From assembly GCA_016098155.1 (NCBI GenBank), contig JAAAJB010000166.1:1-58712 (forward strand): DNA of 58,712 nucleotides. Direction: 5' to 3'. Made by a program: the position numbers and the translations under genes. The notes under the pieces are model-generated. The model had not been told where the DNA came from. It did not search any database and saw only the letters and a list, made by a program, of their open reading frames with translations. This stretch comes from Actinomortierella ambigua (Eukaryota; Mortierellomycota; Mortierellomycetes; Mortierellales; Mortierellaceae). This document shows positions 43,857 through 55,738 of this stretch, piece by piece. Within the stretch, counting starts at the first letter, position 1, and each line of letters opens with the position of its first letter.

Positions 43857-46800
43857 ATGCAACCTCCACAAGGCACACCCTACTACTCTTCTCTCCCGCG
43901 GCGAATGACCATGGCATCAGGGGGGGCACCTGGCAGTGCCACCAGTAGCCATTCCGGCGGAGGAGGGACCATGATGCCACCACCCCCGAGTTCGTCCCAG
44001 TCAGGAGGCTCTGGTGGTGGAGGACCGGGAACAGGAGCGGGCATTTCGAGTGCGCGCTGGAGCATGTCATCGAGCATGCGGCAGTCGATCGGCATTGGGC
44101 ATCCACGCAGCAGCCTGATAAATGCCGGTGCGCGACCGTCACCGATGCAGCCACTCACTGTCGACGAGTATGGCCTTGGTGGCGGCGGGAACAACACCCG
44201 TCCTGGCGATATGGGACCACCCATGGGCTCGAGTCGGTATGTGTTGTGTGTATTGGTCTCCCTCTCTTTCTCTCTCTTTCTTTCAGTTTGGTCCGCTCTA
44301 GAGCGCGGCACCAATTCCTCTCACTCACAAACCGAAAATACCCTCCAACGACAAACAAAAAAACATTTTCTATATCGCGTTTTTATTCTAGGATGAGCCA
44401 TGCACCTCGACCATCTTCGTACGGCACACCATACGGCGTCTCTTCTCTGATGCGGGCAACAAACGTGCGGGACCCGCGAGACATCCGATCGAAGGAATTT
44501 CAGCGGCAACTCATTCCACAGCTGACCCAGTTCTTGACGCAATCCGGGTACCCTCATCCAGTGTCGACCAAGACGTTTATGAACCCGTCGACGCGAGAGA
44601 TTCAAGAGATTTTCCGGTTCATGTATTATCGGCTGGAACCCCGGTACGAATTCTTGCGAGGATTTGAGGACGAGGTGCCCGAGTTGCTGAAGACGATGAA
44701 GTACCCTGTCCCCGAAACGATCGCCAAGAGGAGTTTGTCGGCTGTGGGCGCGCCGCACTCGTGGCCGAATATCCTAGCGTTGCTGGGATGGATGATGGAT
44801 GTGATTTTGGTAAGATAAGAGAGAGAGAGAAAAAAGTGATGTGTACACGTCCTTTATTGCGAAAGTGGACTAGATGAAAGTGAAGAGGAAAAAAAAAAAC
44901 CGAAAATGCAGCTCTTTAACAGAAACCCTTATTTTTTTCCTTCTCACCCTCCTTCTGATCCTATTATTTAGGTGTTTGAGAAATACAAGGAAGACATTGA
45001 ACTGCAAGCACTGGAAAACCATCAGAACCGGGACCGAGACGTGGATCCGCGGATGGACATGATTTTGGTCACACCAGAGAAGGCGCTGTATTTCTATTTG
45101 ACACAAACATATCGTATGTGGATGGTCCACGATATCCGCGAGGATGCCGAAATCGAGGCTGGCTTGGCCAAGAGCTTCCAGCGACGACAGGACTATGCTG
45201 AGAACGAGGCTGACAAGTGGAAGCAGATGGCGGCTGGGGCGCGTGAAGAGCTGGACAAGATCCAGGGCGAGTCGGTAACGTCTTTTTTTTTTTGCGGGGA
45301 GGAGGAAGGAATTCTATTTCTCGTTTTTAAACATTTTGTTCGTTGAGAGGAAGGGCAGAGGGAGATTGGTTCACAAGTGATCTTACCCTTACTGATTATT
45401 ATTAAATTATTTATTCTTCTAGGCACCCCTGACAGTCTTGGAACAGGATAGCGCGCTCCTGACAAACGAAATTCAAACATTCAAGAGGGCGATTGACTTT
45501 ACAGAGCCACGGATACAAGCCGCGCAGCAGGACAACGAGCGGGTGCAAGAAGACGTGGCATTGAAGGAACAAGAGTTGGCAGATCTGGACCGAGCGAAGA
45601 ATGAGCTGCGGGCGATTTTGCAGTCGCAAAAGACGTCGCGGACCGAGCTCGAGGCCCAACTGGATCAGCAGCGGAAACTACAGCATCGGTATGAGACGGA
45701 GCAAGAAAGGATCCAGACCGTCAAGCGCGAGTTGCAAGGCGTCGAGCAGCAGGTCACCCAGGGCGAACGACGCGCAGAGACGATGGTCAAGGAGTACAAC
45801 ACGAGGGCGACACGGGTCGGGGCAGCAGCGGCAAATACGGCGGCTGCGCAAGGCGGCGCAGGAGTTCAACAGTCTTTATCGTCCTCTTACCTGTCGATAC
45901 CGCTGGAGATGCGACTGGATCTGGAAGAGGGTACGAGTGAGCGGGAGATGTACTCGGTGGATCTGGAGCAGGTGAAGAAAGCACTGTTGGATCTGCGGCG
46001 ACAGTTGTCGGATCAGTCGCATCAGATCCAGCTGGAGATCATGCAGTCGCAAAGCAAGCTCGATCAGCTGCAGGAGACGATCGATGACCAGACTTCGGAG
46101 CTCGAGGTCAAGAAGGCACGATCGGAGACCCTTGCCCGACAGTATCAAGAGGAACGCGAGGTAAGCCCAGAGGAGAGGAGGGGGAAAAAAAGACGCGATG
46201 GGTACACTTTAAAGTACAGGACTCCGGTGCACTCGATCGACTGGATAGGAGGGATTCATCAGGGCAACAAGGCCCGATTACTATTTTTTTCCTCGCGTTG
46301 CCACTTTAGAAGTGAGAAGGGTCGGAGAGAGTGGATCTGGAACGGACTACGTGACATGGGTACATGGGTACATGGGTATTACAAAGTACACATACGTACG
46401 TGTAGAAAAGAGGAAAGTGGAGAGCAAGGGGGTGGTGTTTGGAACGCTGTACTACATTATTGGGCGAATATGAACAGCCCTTGCACCTTTGGGTTGGGTT
46501 TGCTGACACATGCAAGGGAGATGAAGTTTAAGAGTTTTTTTTTTTTGTTATTGTTGTCATCATCGGGATTGTGGTTGTTGGCTACAGTTTGTTTGTGTAT
46601 GTGATCGAAGGGTGGCCGATGCATAATCCGGGCTACTCGTTTGTTGGCTGCACGCAGACAAGGGGGCGGAGGGGGGGGGAGGGAGAGAAATTTAAAGTGT
46701 GAGAAAGATGGTCGCACACACATTGAACATTGAACGTTCTCTGAGTCGGAAATGAGGGAACGGGCTTGCTGACTTGAGCAAACTCGTGAAAAGAGCCAAC

Positions 46801-47749
46801 AAAAAGCACAGGTCAAGTGGAGGAAGGGCGCAATGGCCTTACTAATCCAACACCCGCCGTTGTGCCATTATCAAAAGTGTCCATGCGACATTGAGAGAGA
46901 GAAAGGGAGAGAGAGAAAGAGAGAGAGGTGACGACGACGATTGTTGCCGGATACAAGATACAGCATGGTGAGAGTACTCTAAAAATAGAGCGGAGGGCAA
47001 AGGCGATGGCGATGGGAGCGATGCTTCTTGTAGAAAAGGAGATGATAGGAAATTAGACAGGATGATAAGAGTGCGTGTGTGATAGAGAGGATGGCACCGT
47101 TATCAGTAACGGAAGATTGCAGAGCGGATATGCCCATCCATCTCACTTGTATTGCTGTGCACGCATGGATTCATTCACTCGATCCATAGTTGTTACTCCG
47201 ACAACCATCCTTTTGGGAAACAGCGGTCCAAGTCCATTCATTCATTTGGACATTGTGCAATAGAGCACAAGGCGTTATGATTTTAAAAGAGTAAAATCCT
47301 CATGTGGGTAAATTCTATACTAATTCATGTCTCGCCCATCGCCCCCATCATATGTAATGTCTTAGGCCTCCCGCCAGGAGATTGCCAGCCGACAGCAGTT
47401 TATTGAGACGCGTGCCAGCCTAGTTCGCGAGATGGTTCCAGAGGCGAAGCAGAACCGCGTCCGTGCTGAGGCCATGGAACGCGAGTGCGAGCAGGTCGAG
47501 CACGCGTTGACGACTAGCAGGGACGAGAACCGAAAGAAGATGGAGGAGACCATGCGCCGACTGACGAAATTCCGTCTCGAGGTTGAGCAACAAGCGAGCA
47601 TTCTTGGCAACATGGCTGCTGCTCAGCTGGCCCAGGCCCAAGAAGATGAGCGTGTACAATATGCGCGACAACAGCAACAGCAACAACAGCACCAGAGCCA
47701 GCCACATGAGCCGACTCGGCGCCCCGGTGGTAGAACCAGTGTAATTTAA
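43857..47749 (+). CDS. NDC80: kinetochore protein Ndc80/Hec1
   Basis: Five exons: 43857-44236, 44392-44809, 44972-45274, 45423-46160 and 47366-47749, giving 740 residues. It is the microtubule-binding subunit of the Ndc80 complex at the outer kinetochore. Residues 1-125 are a disordered Gly/Ser/Pro tail with basic patches, the usual target of Aurora B. The calponin-homology domain (about 145-270) is recognised by DPRDIRSKEFQRQL, TMKYPVPETIAKRSL and PHSWPNILALLGWMMD. The rest is long coiled coil rich in Gln/Glu. The last intron is 1,205 bases, far longer than any other in the window; joining across it keeps the coiled-coil frame. A start further upstream in the same frame cannot be excluded. 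Confidence 0.92.
46161..47365 (+). other. unusually long NDC80 intron (1,205 bp)
   Basis: All other introns found here are between about 80 and 540 bases. This one contains a triple TACATGGG repeat near 46357-46377 and an AG-rich run near 46893-46928. Reading both strands I found no convincing nested gene or C/D-box snoRNA. Confidence 0.6.
46893..46928 (+). repeat. (GA)n-rich microsatellite in intron
   Basis: An imperfect AG dinucleotide block within the long NDC80 intron. Confidence 0.8.
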
Positions 47750-48628
47750 ACCAGCAAAGCGCCAGAATGTGCGTGTGTAGGTGTTGTGGAGGAATAGACT
47801 CTCTAAACTCTGTTTTAATGTTCAACAGCAGCTTTTCTGCAGAGATGACTTGTATACAGCTGGCTGCTGAGCGGGTGTGAAAAGGAGTGTACTGTACTGT
47901 TGAAGCGTAGCAAAGGGCAAGGAAGAAATAACGGAAGCCAGTTGCCTGGTGATCATGGAACTCAAGGAAAAGTTCCATAGAATTTTTTTGTTCCTCTTAA
48001 TGCGAGAGTTACACTGCCTTTTCTTTGTGTCCTCGCACACAAAAGGCAAACAACGAAACAGCAACTCTCCAACAAACTCTCTTACCAAGGAATACAGGCA
48101 CCGACCCAAACCAAACAAAGAGAGCAGAAGCTCTGGATCGAAATGGACCTTGTGATGGGTGTGTCTTACCAGTAGTAAATGTCGTTCGCAGACCCTTTTC
48201 ACAATGAAATGGTGGGGAGAAGCAACACCGTTCCCTCCCACATGTCGCAGGCACTCGCCAGAAAGGATGGGATGGGAGGGCTGACTTCCTACCCCCACTC
48301 CCTCTTGCCCCCCCCCCCAACAACCAAACTCAAAAAAAAAAAGTTGAGCATCAGTCTTAGGTCGGAAACTCATTCACTCACCCACATAGTGTACATACAG
48401 TACGCGCAGGAAGAAAACCTTCTCCCACTCTGTCTATCTTTTCCCCCTCCATCACCCCCCCACAACAATCTCAACGGAAAGATACGCACAATAAGCTCAC
48501 CGTTATAAAATCAGTGCCTAGGTCTTTCACTTCCTTTTTTTTCTCCTTTTCCTTTTTTTTTTTTTTCTTCAGCCTCGTGCCCATCTTCCATCTCTCATTC
48601 CCTCTCCATTTCTCCATTCCTCTCCATC
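47750..48628. other. spacer with NDC80 3' end and acyl-CoA synthetase promoter
   Basis: 879 bp. The right part is strongly C/T-rich and has a TATA box at 48504. No supported gene in the remainder. Confidence 0.6.
48504..48510 (+). promoter_or_regulatory. TATA box of acyl-CoA synthetase gene
   Basis: TATAAAA lies 119 bases upstream of the start codon and is followed by a long T/C tract. Confidence 0.6.
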
Positions 48629-51565
48629 ATGGCTGCAGCTTCTCAAATGTTCTCCATCCCCGTTCCTGGCAGTGTCGACGTTCCTGGTGAAGGTCGCCCC
48701 CGCCGCTCTTACCTCTGCCCTGAGCAGCTCTTGGACTCCTACACCTCTGTCCAGGGTCACAAGGTTACCACTCTCTACGAGAACTTCCTCGAGGGTGTTC
48801 ACCGTGCTAGTATGTTGGTCACGCAAATGTTCGTCTAAGAAAGCGAAAAAAAAAGCGAGCTGGTACTCAAGCATGACTCTTCTCTTACTCTTTTATTTTT
48901 GGTCGTTGCAACTTTTACTACATTCATGAAACAAACGCGCGGCCTGATAGAGGGAGCAGACTTTTTGGGTCACCGTCCCGTTGTCGATGGCGTGCCTCAG
49001 CCATACTCGTGGCAGACATACCCCAAGGTCCAGGAGCGTGTCAAGGACTTTGGCTCGGGCCTGATTCATCTTGGCCTGAAGAAGAACGATACCTATGGTA
49101 TCTTCTCTATTAATCGTGCCGAGTGGGTAAGTTCTTTGTGTTTAGAAAGAGGTGGGGGAACATGGCTTTGGGTGGGGGGAAGGAAGATGGAGGAGGTCAG
49201 TGCAGACACAAAAAAGCAAGAATCTTCTTGTTTTTGTCCTAACCCCCTGGCGGAGTGTGAGCATGTGTGTAGAGCACCCATGAGTCGAGGGCTACTTCGG
49301 CTTGCCCAAACAACATCAATGCGGGCCGAGTAGATGCAAGATAGACTAACAACTCTCACCCATCTGTCACCATCTACTGCCGATCGAATTGTAACATCGA
49401 TAGACCATGAGTGAGCTCGCCGGCTACTTTTTCACGCTGGTCTCGGTGCCGCTGTACGACACCCTGGGTGTTCAGGCTATCGAGTACATCGTCAACCAGA
49501 CCGAGATGTCGACCATCATTGCCTCGCCCGACAAGGCTGCCATCATCCTCAACATGAAGGCCTCGCTCCCCAGCATCAAGAACCTGATCATCATGGGCAC
49601 CCCCGAAGAGGCTCAGGTTGTTGAGGGCAAGGAGATGGGCGTCAACGTCTTCAGCTGGACCGACATTGAGCGCAATGGCCGTGAGAACCCTGCAGAGGTC
49701 GTCCCTCCCACCCCAGAGGACACTGCCACCATCTGCTATACCTCTGGCACCACTGGTACCCCCAAGTAAGTTTGAGCCCCATTCAAACCCCTCTCTCTTC
49801 CTTCCTCAGAGTCATGCAGGACAAACAGTGGTGGGAGATAGCTTCCAAGTCGGCTCGTGCTTGGACGCTTATCGGAAGAGGTTGTTCCTGCATCTCCTTT
49901 TTGTGTGACTCCTTGTCAGATCTTGGACTCTAGATTGTCTCCCAGCATATTATTAATCTCACGGAGCAGTGCTGCATTTTGGAATGGTTCGCCTTGGAAG
50001 GAGAGTGCAAGAAATGGGTTATTTTTTTCGTCTGTTCAATTGGTGTTTTGACAGAAGCACAGGACAGGCGTCCTTGTGTTCAGTTATCTGCGACAGCACC
50101 ATTAGTTCACATGGTGCATCAACCTACCCTGTCCCTCAACGCTGTTGTGTTACCATCAATTCTACCTTTCTGTTGGGCAGTTGTTCCCGTTCTTTTTTTT
50201 TTGTTTTGCTTCTTCAACTGCGCATATGTGACACATACAGCGATTATTAAATTGCAAGCTTTATTTTTCTAACTTTGTTGCCTCCTTCTTACTTCCCATA
50301 GGGGTGCTGTCCTGAGCCACAGGAACTTTGCCGCGGTGCTCGGCTCGTTCCATCTGCTGTACAAGCACGACAAGTTCTTCATCCCCAACAACCAGGACAT
50401 TCACATCTCGTACTTGCCTCTTGCCCACGTCTTTGAGCGTCTTTGCCAGGCGGTCATGATCTCGGGTGCTGCCCGCATTGGTTACTACCAAGGCGATACC
50501 CTCAAGCTTCTGGACGATGTGGCAGTGCTGCGCCCCACCATCTTCGTCTCGGTGCCTCGTCTGTTCAACCGTATCTACGACAAGGTGACGGCCGGTGTGG
50601 CTGCCAAGGGTGGTATTGCCGCCTTCCTGTTCAACAAGGCCTTTGCTGCCAAGAAGGCCAACCTGAAGAAGGGCCAGCTGGCACACCCTCTGTGGGACAG
50701 GCTCGTCTTTGGTGCGATCCGCGCGCGTCTCGGTGGTCGTGTGAAGCACATTGTCTCAGGTTCGGCCCCTATCTCGCCCGATGTCATTGACTTTTTGCGC
50801 ATTTGCTTCAGCGCCAATGTCTATGAGGGCTATGGTCAGACGGAGCAGGCCGCCGGTCTGTCGGTCGGCTACCGTGGCGATCTGACCCCTGGTCAGGTGG
50901 GCCCACCCCAGCTGTGCACAGAAGTCAAGCTGCGCGATTTGCCCGACATGAAGTACACGAGCCAGGACAAGCCGTACCCTCGCGGTGAAATTATGCTGCG
51001 CGGCAACTCTGTCTTCTCGGGCTACTACAAGAACCAAAAGGCGACCGATGAGACGCTCGAGTCGGATGGCTGGGCACACACGGGCGATGTTGGTGCCTGG
51101 GATGACAAGGGCCGTCTAGTGGTGATTGATCGTGTCAAGAACATCTTCAAGCTGGCGCAGGGCGAGTACATTGCTCCCGAGAAGATTGAGGCGATCCTGT
51201 CCAAGCACTACCTGGTGGCGCAGACGTTTGTGTACGGCGACTCGCTCAAGTCGACGCTGGTGGGTGTCATTGTGCCCGATGCCGAGACGCTGAAGGACTG
51301 GGCGAACGAGAACGGACTGGGCTCCAAGACGTTTGAGGAGCTGTGCAAGGAAAAGAAGGTCAAGGAGACGCTGCTGAAGGAGCTGACACAATTTGGTCGC
51401 GAGTCGGATCTGAAGGGCTTTGAGATCCTGAAGGATATCCATGTCACGTCCGAGCTGTTCTCCATCGAAAACGACTTGCTGACGCCAACTTTCAAGCTCA
51501 AGCGCCACACCGCTCAGCAGGTGTACCAGGCCGAGATTGATGCCATGTACGCCAACCTCAACTAA
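48629..51565 (+). CDS. long-chain fatty acyl-CoA synthetase
   Basis: Four exons: 48629-48809, 48951-49126, 49404-49765 and 50302-51565, giving 660 residues. It activates long-chain fatty acids to acyl-CoA with ATP and CoA for storage or breakdown. The ANL-superfamily signatures are complete: P-loop YTSGTTGTPKGA at about 231-242 (cut by intron 3), the aromatic/adenine part YEGYGQTE at 414-421, and the FACS motif DGWAHTGDVGAWDDKGRLVV with catalytic DRVKNIFK. No membrane span and no C-terminal SKL-like peroxisomal signal (ends ANLN), so cytosolic or ER/lipid-droplet surface is likely. Intron 3 is 536 bp. In oleaginous Mortierella relatives such enzymes feed lipid accumulation (inference). Confidence 0.95.
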
Positions 51566-51988
51566 GCAACCCCTGTACATCTCTCTTCTATTTTTTTTCT
51601 TTTTCTACTCTCAAGGACATTTTCTTGTCCTTCTACGGTAACCCCGTTTGGTACCAAGAGACTATCTTCCTTGATACAATGTCTATTCATAAAGCCTTAA
51701 TGATACCCTCTATATTATATTTTCTGGAGAGAGCGATACTCTACACCACAAATGACAACACCGACCAGGTCAACAACTCAGAAATGGACTGATTTGGCAC
51801 TCTAGCTGCAGACAGCGACCCTGAGAACAGAATATCTTTCTGTTAACACTCTGCAGCCTGGTTCTTGCTCAAAAGTGCATGTTAATCTCTAACTTCCAGA
51901 GTTTCCGAGCTCTCATTCATTTGGCAGCCTACATCCCCATTACGGTTGAAGATCAGCGCGCTCAATATGGACACCTCAATATGCTACT

Positions 51989-52115
51989 CAGAAATCTCGA
52001 TGTATTTCGCGGCTTGGCAATTCAGAAACCTCGATGCACACGTGTGTTATGTCGAAAGTTCATGAAGCGCACCCAACATGCTAGCCAGAAACCTAGATGT
52101 ATCTCGTGGTCTTTG
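51989..52115 (+). repeat. three diverged copies of a CAGAAA-CTCGATG block
   Basis: Copies begin at 51989, 52023 and 52086. The first and third continue into a similar GTAT-TCG-GG-TT-GCAAT segment, which suggests an old local duplication. Confidence 0.55.
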
Positions 52116-52806
52116 CAATGACACACGCGTGTATGTTTGAAGGTTGACAAGGGCTCGCGTGGGCGAGAGGGTGCTGATCCCAAGAGTTGAAGTGATCTAC
52201 TCATAGGTTGAATCTCCGGCGCAGTGGAGACGACGGCAATTCTCAGTTCGCCTATGCTTCCTTGTGAATATCAACAAGTCTCAAGGTCAGACTCTATCAT
52301 AAACACCGTCGACCTTCATCTGACGGCGCCTATGTTTTCTCACGTGTAGTAGTACGTTGCTCCTTCAAGAGCCTCAGACTTTTCCGTAGTTCATGTCCTG
52401 CTACTCTCCAAGGAAAGGGGGTCATCAGCATACACCTAGATACAGCACCCAATGTAGTGTACCAAGGAGTTACCCTATTAGTCCCCTAATATACAGTATT
52501 TCTTGCCACCAAACCCGCCTCTTGCTACCATTGCCATTGTACGATGCCGTTTCGCCCCTGCCCCTTTTTCCGCATATCTTTTTTTTTTCAGCGCACCCCC
52601 CTTTTGTTTGGAACCTCCCTTTGACCATAGTTTTGTAAAAGCTTGCCTTGGTGTTGTCCCTTGCTCTTCCTTGCCCTTGCCTGCCCTTTCTGTTTTGTAC
52701 GACGGAGTGATCTTTCGGGTCTTGTACTCCGTTGATATTTTTGGCGTCCCTCCTCCTTTTCTTTGGCAGAACGACAACAGCTTTTCCTTTTTCCACACTC
52801 TTGATG

Positions 52807-52813
52807 TATAAAA
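52807..52813 (+). promoter_or_regulatory. TATA box upstream of small secreted gene
   Basis: TATAAAA about 428 bases before the start codon, a long leader that may hold a 5' UTR intron. Confidence 0.5.
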
Positions 52814-53234
52814 GGGATAAAGAAATCGCACCTCCCCAGAGTCCTGCACCAACATACTCCTGACCCTACCTCAAGCACCTACACCATCCTCATAACAACT
52901 GTTGCAAAAACCATTGCAGGCACTATTACAAGAGCTGCTGCGCGAGCGATCTCCCTCACAGAACCCTAGCAAGAGTGCCACTCGCAGAACCCTGCCTAGA
53001 ATTCTCACAGGAGGCTTTCAACACAGCAGTAAAACCTTTCAGACTGTTCTCAAAGTATCCCTCCATCTGAAGGACCTTGCCAAAGTAAGAAAATAGCTAT
53101 CTAACATCGTGCTCATTGTTGACCTTGGACCACCTTTCCCCGACCATTTCTGTGCTGTTCCCATGTGCGCCACGGGCTGTTCTCTAGAGCGAAGAGCTCA
53201 AATCTCACTTCTCCTATCAACCAATATCTAGGCA

Positions 53235-53624
53235 ATGAAAACTCTCCTCTATGCTCTCTGGAACATGTTGGCCATCTCAGTGCTGCTGATAAGCGCTGAA
53301 TCGGCCGGGCCAGGACTATGCCACACATATCCAGGTGCTGGTGCGCAAGATGTGCTAAACCTGATCAGCGAGAACCTAAATAACGAAGCTACACTTTCGT
53401 GCACCTCTGGTACGCAGGCGACCATCAAAAATGGAACTGCATCGATCACAATGAAGTGTAACACCGGGCCAGTCACAGTTGAAACGTCCTTGATGGTGCG
53501 CAGGGCATTGACTACCCTCGGCGCTTGTGCCCTGAAAGATTTCGGTTCGGTCAGTGGATCCTATGATGCAGACGATGGCACAAGGACCTGCTATTTGTAT
53601 CCGGACACTGAGGCACAGTGTTGA
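53235..53624 (+). CDS. small secreted six-cysteine protein, orphan
   Basis: A 129-residue intronless protein I do not recognise. Residues 1-22 form a signal peptide with a hydrophobic core (MLAISVLLIS) and a small-residue cleavage region (SAESAG). The mature part has six cysteines at 29, 56, 75, 98, 119 and 129, an even number evenly spread, and the last is the C-terminal residue. Two NxT/NxS-like sequons (NGTAS) suggest glycosylation. Layout and gene-poor surroundings fit a fungal small secreted protein or effector candidate; function cannot be assigned. An AATAAA at 53663 and a T25 tract at 53715 follow the stop. The ATG is the only one giving a signal peptide. Confidence 0.65.
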   Translation: MKTLLYALWNMLAISVLLISAESAGPGLCHTYPGAGAQDVLNLISENLNNEATLSCTSGTQATIKNGTASITMKCNTGPVTVETSLMVRRALTTLGACALKDFGSVSGSYDADDGTRTCYLYPDTEAQC

Positions 53625-53714
53625 GCTCCTCCGAAGGCCAATCATCACGTATCGTTATTCAGAATAAAATGTTTTCTGTCCTCGTCATTTGCGTTTGGCG
53701 CAGTGTTGGCCCTC

Positions 53715-53739
53715 TTTTTTTTTTTTTTTTTTTTTTTTT
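53715..53739 (+). repeat. T25 homopolymer
   Basis: Twenty-five consecutive T residues followed by GTATATATG. It could be the reverse-complement poly-A tail of an old retroposed copy, but no adjacent element was recognised. Confidence 0.7.
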
Positions 53740-55514
53740 GTATATATGACTACTTTGCAGAATAGGAAAGGGGGACAAGATGAAAGGTCGTGCGATTAAC
53801 AAGAGTTGTGATAACGGTACATTCAACCAATCCGTGCAAGGCCCCCTTGTTCACTTAAGGCTGTATGAGACTAGCCTCGCATTAGGGTATGAGGACACAT
53901 CCTTCACACCACCCAAAGATGGCCTCTTGGATATATAGGCTAACCAGCATTGAGCAAACTTGGGTACACAGTCGACCTACAATGAGCGCCGTGGAGAATC
54001 CACGGGAATTATGACAATTTTGTTGGCATGGCAGGCTCACTCAGAGTAACTTTCCGTGCTAGGGGAAATGCTCTTTCATACTTTTCTGCAGTCCCTCTTC
54101 TCTTTGTCGACCCCCTCCCCCTCCCCCTCCCTCCTCTGTCAACTTCAAGCCACCCTGGCTTTCACCGCGAGCTTGTAGCATGCACGAAGAAGGGTAGCCT
54201 AAACTTTATGATAAATTTCAAAGCCGATCTCATATTTGTGCTTTCCACAAAGCATGTTGTTGGGTCTTGACCTGTCAGATCTCCTGTTAGGATGCATCAC
54301 CCCATGACTGTAGAGCTCACGTTGTCACTCTAAAAGGTGTAAGTGTGCTTGGAAACATGCCGTCAAAGCGATGATTACAGTGATGCGGCGTGTGGCTACA
54401 AACCGAGTGTCGACTGTCTGGAGTCAGATGTAGTCTGGTATCATAGAACTTGGTGCTTCATACAGGGGATGCTCAGACCCTCCGTTGCCGCTCACGTACA
54501 TTCGCCCACATCGACGTACTCTCGGTCGCAACCTATGTCATCGCATCAGGGAGCATAAGCCCACTATTCGCCCTCGTCATGTGTAGGAACGAGTTGGTGT
54601 TGTTGACAAAGGAAGACATACATACAAGAGTCGTAGCATGTCCCTTACTCCCTAACCACAAAAGCATTACACACTCTCCACCATGTGCAAGTCATGTAAG
54701 ATGCATCTCCATTTCATGTCGACATACATCCAATGAAAGGTTATCAACTCTTTGACCTGTTCGTGTCGGGAAATCACCTACGTTTTGTCAATACAAAACT
54801 GGTGTCACTCATGGAACTAAATTATCTCATGCCCGAGCCTCAAGTGAGTGTATTGATATCCGGCTATCATAGGATTGGTTTTGTGGAACAAAAAGTCTAT
54901 AGCTCACAATAGGAGAGGAGGCAGATTTGTCTGTCCAAGAAAGACACACAGCGCGCTGGTCAAAGTCGATGTACTTTTCATCACACAACGCCTATAAGGC
55001 CTTGATTTTAGTGTTGCTATCACTTCACCAAATAGAAATAGACAGAGAACAATGAAGGCAAGTAGAGAATGAAAAGTGGGAAAGACGAGAAGAAGAGAGC
55101 AAAAAAATTATCGAGGCTATGTAAGGTTAGCGAGGTGAAGCTTAAATATCTACATGCTCTACATGCATGTACAGAGCTATCCCGCTATATCAGGCCTATG
55201 CAACCACGGCGCTTTTCAGTGTCGGTTCTTGGGATACCTCAAGTCGGCTATGGTACATTTTTCCGTGCCACGGGCTGGACGCTTTGTCATACCATGCTAA
55301 ATGAGTTAAAAAAAGAAAAACGCCGTAAGGGTCGACGCATTGCCTGCGTTAATCAATTGGGTTCCAAGCTGCTGGAACAGTGGAAACAAACTCCTTGTCA
55401 TCAAAACAGCACGAGGATTACCTGGTAAGACGAAGATGCATTTCGTCGAGAGCGGCTATGCGCTAAAGCACCAGCACTCCTTCCGGAGCTAGAAGTTCAA
55501 GGGACCCCAACGGA

Positions 55515-55521
55515 TATAAAA
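55515..55521 (+). promoter_or_regulatory. TATA box of lysozyme gene
   Basis: TATAAAA 218 bases upstream of the start codon, followed by a CT/CA-rich leader. Confidence 0.65.
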
Positions 55522-55738
55522 TGGTGCTCTTGCCCCTCCAAGGATTGTTCTCCATTCTCAACATCGTCTTCTCCACCCACACAAACACAGGTTCGAACTC
55601 ACCATCAAGGCATTATTCATGCCACTTCACACTCATCAATGAAGCACTCGAGCTGCTTGTCTCAACCATGGCCATTCTCCATTCTCTAACCATCTACTCG
55701 ATGTGTCATCTCTCGTCTTCCGTTGATAGATCTCAACC

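Larger units (their letters stand above)
51566..53234. other. 1.7-kb gene-poor spacer
   Basis: It contains the acyl-CoA synthetase 3' UTR, a locally repeated CAGAAAYCT(C/A)GATG motif at 51989, 52023 and 52086, a C/T-rich promoter-like block around 52540-52800, a TATA box at 52807 and a roughly 400-bp leader before the next gene. No other gene supported. Confidence 0.6.
53625..55738. other. 2.1-kb gene-poor spacer
   Basis: The 3' side of the orphan gene with a poly-T tract, then mostly unique A/T-balanced sequence without a coding signal. The open frame 55069-55428 (119 codons, Lys/Arg-rich) has no domain and poor codon bias. The end holds the TATA box and leader of the lysozyme gene. Confidence 0.6.

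Noticed and set aside
53715..53739. Poly-T as the end of a retroelement
   Set aside because: No reverse transcriptase, terminal repeat or target-site duplication seen next to it; kept only as a homopolymer.
55069..55428. 119-codon Lys/Arg-rich open frame
   Set aside because: No signal peptide, domain or neighbour support; codon use unlike adjacent genes.
55590..55602. tRNA B-box-like GGTTCGAACTC
   Set aside because: No pairing T-stem, A box or cloverleaf around it; it lies in the lysozyme leader.
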